Below, piece by piece: positions 58,518 through 64,000 of a stretch of 64,000 bases of DNA. Origin of the DNA: Chitinophagales bacterium (lineage in GTDB: Bacteria; Bacteroidota; Bacteroidia; Chitinophagales; CAIODY01). The stretch spans positions 1-64,000 of the forward strand of contig CANGEV010000006.1 of assembly GCA_947452995.1 (NCBI GenBank), written 5' to 3'. The position numbers were made by a program, and so were the translations under genes. The first letter of the stretch is position 1. Each line of letters opens with the position of its first letter. The notes under the pieces were generated by a model. That model saw only the letters and a list, made by a program, of their open reading frames with translations, made no database searches and was not told the origin of the DNA.

Positions 58518-59609
58518 TTAGTTGTTGATAAAGGTCTCTATAACGCGTGAAGTGGCTTTGCCATCCCACATTGGAGGAACGTTACCTGTTTTGTAGGTAC
58601 CTGTTTCAATCTGATGGATTAAATTCGTAATAGACTCAAATTCGAGTGAGCAAAGTGTATTAGATCCAGCAGTAACTGTTATAGGGCGTTCTGTATTCGG
58701 ACGTAAAGTGATACATGGTTTTTGTAAGAACGTTGTTTCTTCTTGTATCCCTCCACTGTCTGTTAGTACAAATGTACAATACTTTATTAATTTCTGAAAT
58801 GAGAAATAATCCATTGGTTCAGTAAACACAATTGGAAGTGCTTGAAATTTTTCGGCAAGACCGAATTTTTCCATATTCTGTTTAGTGCGTGGATGTGCAG
58901 GAAAAACAATTTTGTAGCGTTCTGCAATTTTTGAAAAAATAGCGTATAGTTTTTCTAGACCGTCCTTGCTATCGACTGTTGCGGGGCGATGCATGGTTAC
59001 CAAAACAAAGGGATTATCATGGATGTTTAATTCATCCAAGACACTCGAAGTTTCAATTTCTTTTTCGAAGGCGAGCATGGTATCGATCATGGTATTACCC
59101 ACGAAAAAAATTTTTTCTTTTGCTTTTCCTTCTGCAATTAAATTATCGTAGCCGCTTTGTTCGGTTACAAAATATCGATCTGTTATTTCATCTGTAAGGA
59201 TTCGATTGATTTCTTCAGGCATTGTTCTATCGTTAGAACGTAAGCCACTCTCTAAGTGAGCAATTTTAACGCCGCATTTATTAGCAGCTAATGCACCGGC
59301 TAAAGTTGAGGTAACATCTCCTGCAACGATTACCCAATCAGGCTTGTAGGTGCTTATTATGTTTTCTAATCCAACGATAATTTGGCCGAGTTGAGCAGCT
59401 TGTGTTCTATTATCGATTTGCAAGAAATAATCGGGCGTATCTAGTTGGAATTGGTCGAAAAAAATCTTCGACATTTTATCATCATTATGTTGACCAGTAT
59501 GCACAATTTTCAGTTCCATAGTTGGAGCTAATTTTTCTGCTACTTTTTTTAGTTGCGTAATTTTGATAAAATTCGGACGTGTGCCTACAACCGTCAACAA
59601 TTTCTTCAT
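58518..59609 (-). CDS. wecB: UDP-N-acetylglucosamine 2-epimerase (non-hydrolysing)
   Basis: A 363-residue enzyme converting UDP-GlcNAc to UDP-ManNAc for polysaccharide synthesis. The N-terminal motif GTRPNFIKITQLKKV, the central AGDVTSTLAGALAANKCGV and HLESGLRSNDRTMPEEINR, the C-terminal DSGGIQEETTFLQKPCITLR are characteristic. It is the last gene of the minus-strand polysaccharide cluster. The gap to the upstream glycosyltransferase is 29 bases. Confidence 0.95.
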   Translation of the reverse strand: MKKLLTVVGTRPNFIKITQLKKVAEKLAPTMELKIVHTGQHNDDKMSKIFFDQFQLDTPDYFLQIDNRTQAAQLGQIIVGLENIISTYKPDWVIVAGDVTSTLAGALAANKCGVKIAHLESGLRSNDRTMPEEINRILTDEITDRYFVTEQSGYDNLIAEGKAKEKIFFVGNTMIDTMLAFEKEIETSSVLDELNIHDNPFVLVTMHRPATVDSKDGLEKLYAIFSKIAERYKIVFPAHPRTKQNMEKFGLAEKFQALPIVFTEPMDYFSFQKLIKYCTFVLTDSGGIQEETTFLQKPCITLRPNTERPITVTAGSNTLCSLEFESITNLIHQIETGTYKTGNVPPMWDGKATSRVIETFINN

Positions 59610-59638
59610 TGGATAAAGTTACAAAATCCTTTTGGATT

Positions 59639-60886
59639 TTAATCTTTACCTACGATATCTTGCATTTCGTCGATATATTGTAAGGCAAGTACGCTACGGT
59701 CAAAATATTGTTTCGCGAAGCGATAACCGTTTTCCCCCTGTGCCTTAGCGACAGCTGGATTTTCTTTATACCATTTTATTTTTGCTGCGAAGTCTTTTGG
59801 ATTTTCTGGTTCCACAAAAGAGCCTGCCTGAGCTTGTTCTATGAGTTCTCGCGATACTCCGTCGATGGCCATTAGTATTGGTTTTTTACTAGCCATATAG
59901 TCGAATGTTTTATTCGAATAGATAGTTTTAAATGTATCTGCTTTCTTTAGAATGGATGCACCCATATCAGCAGCGAGGATAAATTGAAAAACTTCATTCT
60001 TACTAACGGGCGGCAGAAATAAAATATTGGTTAGTTGTCTTTTTTTTACTTCTTGTTCTAAACTCATTTTTTCCATCCCGCTACCTATGCTAAGTATTAA
60101 GATGTCGGGATCTTGTGCTAGTAGGCTAGCAGTTTCTACTAATTGAATGAGATGATTCGCAATGCCATGTGCACCAACATAAACGATAATAAATTTATTA
60201 TCCCATCCGTGTTTTCTTTTGAATTCGACAGCGTTGAAATTTTGTGCACATTTTTCTGCAATGCTGAAGTCAGCTGCGTTCGGTATAAAGCAAATTTTAT
60301 CAGATGCTATATTCTTTTTTTCTATCAGCGTATTTCTAAATGCAGGAGTAAGGACATTAATTTTCTTTGCATGCTTATAAATTTTCTTTTCCAACCAGTA
60401 AGAAAGTTTTATCACAAAAGCATTTTTTAAGACACCTGTATCAATAGCACTTTCTGGCCATAAGTCGCGTACTTCAAATAAGTAAGGAATACGTTTAAAA
60501 AAGGAAAGCCAATAGGCGGTAATACCTACGAACAAAGGGGGTGAGCTAACAAGGATTAAATCGAATTTTCCTTTTGTTTTGAACAAGCCTGCATAGAATG
60601 CCGAGAACATAAAGGAGAAATAAGCCCAAAGACGCCAAAGGAAATTAGCATTGTATTTATCTGAAACGAAGCATCTAATTATTTGAACGCCATTGTTTAA
60701 TTCTTCCTTGACAAAATATTTGCCTTTGTACTTTTCTGCTTTCAGTCCGGATGCGTAATGTACTGTACCAGCTAAGACAACAATTTCATGCCCTTCTTCA
60801 CGCCACACTTTAGTCATTTCATTAAAGCGGGATCCGCCACCATCTGTAGCGTCCAAGAAAAATTGATGAATAAGCAGAATCCTCAA
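59639..60886 (-). CDS. Family 4 glycosyltransferase (WbuB-like)
   Basis: A 415-residue GT-B enzyme. The N-terminal LLIHQFFLDATDGGGSRFNEM and VVLAGTVHYASG match the WbuB-like group that adds N-acetyl-L-fucosamine-type or other sugars. The C-terminal nucleotide-sugar site KTIYSNKTFDYMASKKPILM contains the typical EX7E-like pattern region. The sugar is not decidable. It follows the heparinase-like gene by seven bases, so the operon is tight. Confidence 0.87.
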   Translation of the reverse strand: MRILLIHQFFLDATDGGGSRFNEMTKVWREEGHEIVVLAGTVHYASGLKAEKYKGKYFVKEELNNGVQIIRCFVSDKYNANFLWRLWAYFSFMFSAFYAGLFKTKGKFDLILVSSPPLFVGITAYWLSFFKRIPYLFEVRDLWPESAIDTGVLKNAFVIKLSYWLEKKIYKHAKKINVLTPAFRNTLIEKKNIASDKICFIPNAADFSIAEKCAQNFNAVEFKRKHGWDNKFIIVYVGAHGIANHLIQLVETASLLAQDPDILILSIGSGMEKMSLEQEVKKRQLTNILFLPPVSKNEVFQFILAADMGASILKKADTFKTIYSNKTFDYMASKKPILMAIDGVSRELIEQAQAGSFVEPENPKDFAAKIKWYKENPAVAKAQGENGYRFAKQYFDRSVLALQYIDEMQDIVGKD

Positions 60887-60893
60887 TGTGCTA

Positions 60894-62804
60894 TTATTTC
60901 AACGCAATGCGTGTAATGATCTTATTTGTTTCACTCGTAAAGATAATACACTTTGACGGCTCTTTTTGCCCATAATGCGAAGAATAGTAGGCGTCTTCTA
61001 TTCTCGGTTTCAAGGCTATTCCATGTGCATCAACGGCAGTTATTTCTATATTTTGAACTGAATCAGTTGCGATATGCCACCTTTGATTTAAAGGTAAATT
61101 TATAGTTTTATTGAAATAATCTTCAACAAGCCATTCAGCTTTCGCTTTCCATTTCGTGATTTTGCGTGTATGTTTAATTCCTTTTTGTAGCTGTTCATAT
61201 ACGTTCACCTTTCCTTCTATTTGTATACAATCGCTTTCCTCTTTTGTATGCAATTGAGCTTGCTTGTTCCAGTGATACCAAATAAATCGTCCACCTTTCA
61301 GCATTTGGTCGTGATTGCCTAGTTGAACTGTATTGTGAGAGGCGGTGCCCATAAAATAACGAATATCCTCCTTGCTTGCATTGTATTTATAAGAGCCGTT
61401 ATCTCGTAAGATATTTTTACCGTTATACCAGATATCGAGATGGAGGTTATCTGCTTGCGCTGGTCGATCTTTATAGGCGCAACATTTTAGGAATGTAAAG
61501 CTATTGTCATCTTGATACATTGCGTAGCCGCCCTGTTGGGTAGTAAAGGATTTAAGTCCAATAGGATCGAGTTTCTTCTCTTTTGGAAGAAAGGCTTTAG
61601 CATTGAAATTACAAAGCCAATAGGCTTCTTCCTGAACCGCTTTATCAGTGAATAGAGGTTCTTTATAGAGTGCTTGATGTAAAGCGTTAAGTGCAGGCCT
61701 ATAATCACGATAGCCTGTATCGCTTAAAGGGAAGAACAGTGCTCCGTCATTCGATCCGTAATTGGGAAGTTCTCCCGTTGTAGGATTGCATTGTGTGTTT
61801 AAGAAATCAAGACTAAGTGCGGCTCGATTGTATAAGGTGTCCGACCATTTTTCATTCTGACGTTCAGCGAGGCTAATTGCAAGCGTCAGAAGTTGTACGA
61901 CAACGCGATGATAATTATTTGCGTATTGTAGGTATGTTCCGTCAGGATAAATTTGATAAGCAATTTCTTCTTCGAAGTATCGTTTGCCGGCAGCCTTTAT
62001 TTTTACGGCAGCCGGAAAGTGAGGAAACATGGAAGCGGCAATATAGAGGAGCAGACTTTCTGTTAGCGCATGATTATTTCTTACGGCTATGCGAGAGAAG
62101 TTGATGTTTTGATATACGTGCATTAGCTGCGCATAAACACTTTGCTCCAATCGTTTCCAAAACTCTTCAGTTATATGTTCATCTGCCTGATAATAATTAA
62201 GTGCCATCAACCAATGTAGGAGGCGTAGTGAAATTTCTTGACTGCAGCGATAATGTGGACCAAGTTCTGGAGGGTTATTTAAGATCCAGTCGTTGATTTC
62301 ATCAATAACTTCTTTTGCATGATTTTCTTGAAAGTGATAGTCGTGTCGAATGATATCTAGCAGGTGTGTGAATCGTGCGCGTTCCCAAACGTATTTGATA
62401 TCTCCTTGTGCTGCGGAATAGTCTGCTATTTTCGACCAATGTGTTTTATTATTGTAAACATAGCCGCTATCTGGGTTTTGATGCCATGGATTATCCGCAT
62501 TTATTTTTTTCCATTCGCTTCGAAAGAAATAGATGGAACCATTTTGGATATTTTCATAGTGGGTTCGTAAAATTTGACTATTATTTCGTTCAAGATTAAA
62601 TGTTCCACGTGTAACAAAAAGCTTTGTGGAATTGTCTTTCAGCCAATTTTTATAGGTCGTTAATTGGCTTAATTTCGAATGAGTGGGTGCGTATAATTGA
62701 ACTGGCAAAAAGATTTTTTTCGCCTCGTATTGCAGACGAAAAAGGGCATAGCGAGCCCCCATATTTCGGAGTAGTTGCCCTATCAAAAACAGCTTTTGTA
62801 TCAT
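60894..62804 (-). CDS. Heparinase II/III-like polysaccharide lyase family protein
   Basis: A 636-residue protein with a helical N-terminal (alpha/alpha) toroid (about 90-380, with RCSQEISLRLLHWLMALNYY and NNHALTESLLLYIAASMFPH) and a beta-sandwich heparinase II/III C-terminal domain (GGYAMYQDDNSFTFLKC, ASHNTVQLGNHDQM). No signal peptide is visible, unusual for a secreted lyase, but common for members inside polysaccharide gene clusters. It may trim or process the nascent polysaccharide in the periplasm or act in its assembly. The start overlaps the oxidoreductase stop by four bases. Confidence 0.85.
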   Translation of the reverse strand: MIQKLFLIGQLLRNMGARYALFRLQYEAKKIFLPVQLYAPTHSKLSQLTTYKNWLKDNSTKLFVTRGTFNLERNNSQILRTHYENIQNGSIYFFRSEWKKINADNPWHQNPDSGYVYNNKTHWSKIADYSAAQGDIKYVWERARFTHLLDIIRHDYHFQENHAKEVIDEINDWILNNPPELGPHYRCSQEISLRLLHWLMALNYYQADEHITEEFWKRLEQSVYAQLMHVYQNINFSRIAVRNNHALTESLLLYIAASMFPHFPAAVKIKAAGKRYFEEEIAYQIYPDGTYLQYANNYHRVVVQLLTLAISLAERQNEKWSDTLYNRAALSLDFLNTQCNPTTGELPNYGSNDGALFFPLSDTGYRDYRPALNALHQALYKEPLFTDKAVQEEAYWLCNFNAKAFLPKEKKLDPIGLKSFTTQQGGYAMYQDDNSFTFLKCCAYKDRPAQADNLHLDIWYNGKNILRDNGSYKYNASKEDIRYFMGTASHNTVQLGNHDQMLKGGRFIWYHWNKQAQLHTKEESDCIQIEGKVNVYEQLQKGIKHTRKITKWKAKAEWLVEDYFNKTINLPLNQRWHIATDSVQNIEITAVDAHGIALKPRIEDAYYSSHYGQKEPSKCIIFTSETNKIITRIALK

Positions 62805-64000
62805 ATAGAAATCCAGCTTCCTTTTTTCAATGATTCGATAGCTGCTAGGCTTGCGCGCGAAGTATTTATAATTTCATCGAAGGGGATTAATGCTGCACCA
62901 CCATGATTCATAAGCGTAGTGAGTTGTTCGAACTGCTTTGCATGACCTTTATCTTGCTTGGTTTTTAACTTGCTGAAGCCCTTTATACCAAAACCCTCTG
63001 TGCTTCTGAAATTATCCATAACAATGGTTTTTTCTTGGAAGTATAGTTCAAGACGTTCTTTTGAATATTGTTTACTACCATTTGCGAAATAGTTGATCAC
63101 GACATTTGAACCGTTCTCATATTGCAGTACGATGCTTGCGTTATCTGTGTTTTCGCTTGGATGTGTACCCAATGAATTCATCATAACCGCTTTCACCTTG
63201 CTGCCTGTAAAGTAAGTTGCTAAATCGATAAAATGACAAGCTTCTCCGATAATCCGTCCGCCACCTACCTGCATATCGTGTACCCAACTATTTGCTGGAA
63301 TAAAGCCTGCATTCATTGTCGCAACCATATTGATTGCTTGTCCGGCAGATAACAGACTTTTTATTTTCTGGCTATGCGGTGAAAATCTTCTATTGAAACC
63401 AACGTGTAATGCTTTGCCAGACTTTTGATAGGCTTGAATGATTCCGTCCAAGCTTTCATTATTTAACGCGAGCGGTTTTTCGACAAATACATTTTTCCCT
63501 GCTTCTAAGGCCTTTTGTACCATGGAAGCATGTAAATTGTGTCGTGTAGTAATGATGAGCGTATCTACCTGTGAATCTGCGAGAGACTCTTCAAAATTTG
63601 TTGAAGAAACTGCTATACCATATTTTTTGGCCATGAGTGATCCGTTCAAGCCATTGAGGCTCACGATACTATGTATCGGAGCATTCAATTTTTTCAGCGC
63701 AGGTAATAAGGTCATTTTAGTAAAATTACCTGAACCAACGATACAGAAGGCTTTTTGGGATGCGGCTTGACTATGATTTGGATAGCGAATGGTTTGACTT
63801 CTATCTACCATCTGTGGATAGCGGAGGATAGACGCGATTGTATTTCTTTTTCCTAAATCACCATAAATTGTTTTGTATTCTTCAAGTGCTACGATTTCCG
63901 AAATTAATTCTTTCAGCTGTAAGTTCCCTTGGGCAGCGGCTTGTAAGATTGTTTCGAAATTTCGCTTCTCTGTCCAACGTACATACGCTAAAGGATAATC
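62801..64000 (-). CDS. Bi-domain oxidoreductase, partial at the right edge
   Basis: The frame is open from the window end to the stop at 62801 (400 codons, 5' end missing). The C-terminal two-thirds are a Gfo/Idh/MocA domain with nucleotide-binding CIVGSGNFTKM, EKPLALNNESLDGII and HVGFNRRFSPHSQ. The segment upstream of an internal ATG at 63811 (DYPLAYVRWTEKRNFETILQ ... YGDLGKRNTIASILRYPQ) matches the C-terminal end of a zinc-type alcohol dehydrogenase domain, so this is the bi-domain ADH/Gfo type common in Bacteroidota polysaccharide clusters and not a stand-alone Gfo protein. It probably supplies a modified sugar for this cluster. Confidence 0.87.
   Translation of the reverse strand, partial: DYPLAYVRWTEKRNFETILQAAAQGNLQLKELISEIVALEEYKTIYGDLGKRNTIASILRYPQMVDRSQTIRYPNHSQAASQKAFCIVGSGNFTKMTLLPALKKLNAPIHSIVSLNGLNGSLMAKKYGIAVSSTNFEESLADSQVDTLIITTRHNLHASMVQKALEAGKNVFVEKPLALNNESLDGIIQAYQKSGKALHVGFNRRFSPHSQKIKSLLSAGQAINMVATMNAGFIPANSWVHDMQVGGGRIIGEACHFIDLATYFTGSKVKAVMMNSLGTHPSENTDNASIVLQYENGSNVVINYFANGSKQYSKERLELYFQEKTIVMDNFRSTEGFGIKGFSKLKTKQDKGHAKQFEQLTTLMNHGGAALIPFDEIINTSRASLAAIESLKKGSWISI

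Overview
The window comes from a member of the Bacteroidota, most likely a Chitinophagia- or Sphingobacteriia-like lineage. Four things support this. Several secreted proteins end in type IX secretion sorting domains, and a GldB-type lipoprotein is present. There are several TonB-dependent or porin-like outer-membrane proteins. The Bacteroidota -7 promoter box (TAnnTTTG, often TATCTTTG) recurs upstream of genes on both strands. GC content looks moderate (about 40%). No ribosomal RNA, CRISPR array, prophage or plasmid backbone is visible. The region reads as ordinary chromosome with one insertion sequence, some decayed genes and several families of intergenic repeats.

Layout. 1-1.3 kb: an IS3-family element with an orfA/orfB frameshift, abutting the 5' end of a Cdd1-like helix-hairpin-helix gene. 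1.9-9.1 kb: an XRE regulator, a four-helix membrane protein, an NlpC/P60 hydrolase, an Ig-repeat T9SS protein, YebC, and a small His-rich membrane protein followed by a TonB receptor. 9.2-12.6 kb: a perfect 36-bp palindrome, tRNA-Pro, an aminomuconate-semialdehyde-type dehydrogenase, a decayed Crp/Fnr regulator, and a second XRE regulator flanked by related dyads. 12.6-18.2 kb: radA-gldB, a beta-barrel protein and a DUF5916 protein. 18.2-31.4 kb: initiator tRNA-Met, a duplicated non-coding module, DUF983, a small T9SS protein, a fibre-like repeat protein, a FemAB-like transferase, an LptF/G permease, an ABC exporter, GH3 and an orphan OppB-type permease, a 47-residue gene, a PHB-depolymerase-like esterase, and a 155-bp tandem repeat array. 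31.4-36.3 kb: the overlapping deoC-cutC-glycosylasparaginase operon and an MgtA-type Mg2+ ATPase. 36.5-48.4 kb: a divergent sigma-like factor with a long leader, porin, TonB-like protein, TerC, ribosomal protein S1, asparagine synthetase, a CMP-sugar synthetase-like protein, PDH E2, EngB, peroxiredoxin and ZapA. 48.6-56.8 kb: a TonB receptor paired with a T9SS beta-helix protein, PheT, and a Wzz-like protein. 56.9-64 kb: YifB, then a minus-strand exopolysaccharide cluster (wecB, glycosyltransferase, heparinase II/III-like protein, bi-domain oxidoreductase) that runs off the right edge.

How the genes work together. Housekeeping functions (translation, RadA, PheT, EngB, PDH E2, ZapA) are interspersed with envelope functions (LPS export, outer-membrane uptake, T9SS cargo, surface polysaccharide). 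The clearest functional units are deoC-cutC-aga, the exopolysaccharide operon, gldB-radA, the TonB receptor/beta-helix pair, and the coiled-coil/zapA pair. Several -7 boxes lie only 3-8 nt from start codons, which suggests a recurrent use of leaderless or near-leaderless mRNAs.

No wholly new multi-gene system stands out with certainty. The observations most worth pursuing are the operator-like GTCAATTAA dyads around the XRE gene, the 36-bp palindrome, the 155-bp tandem array touching the deoC stop codon, the leader ORF upstream of the sigma-like factor, the GH3/OppB pair, and the small His-rich protein/TonB receptor pair.
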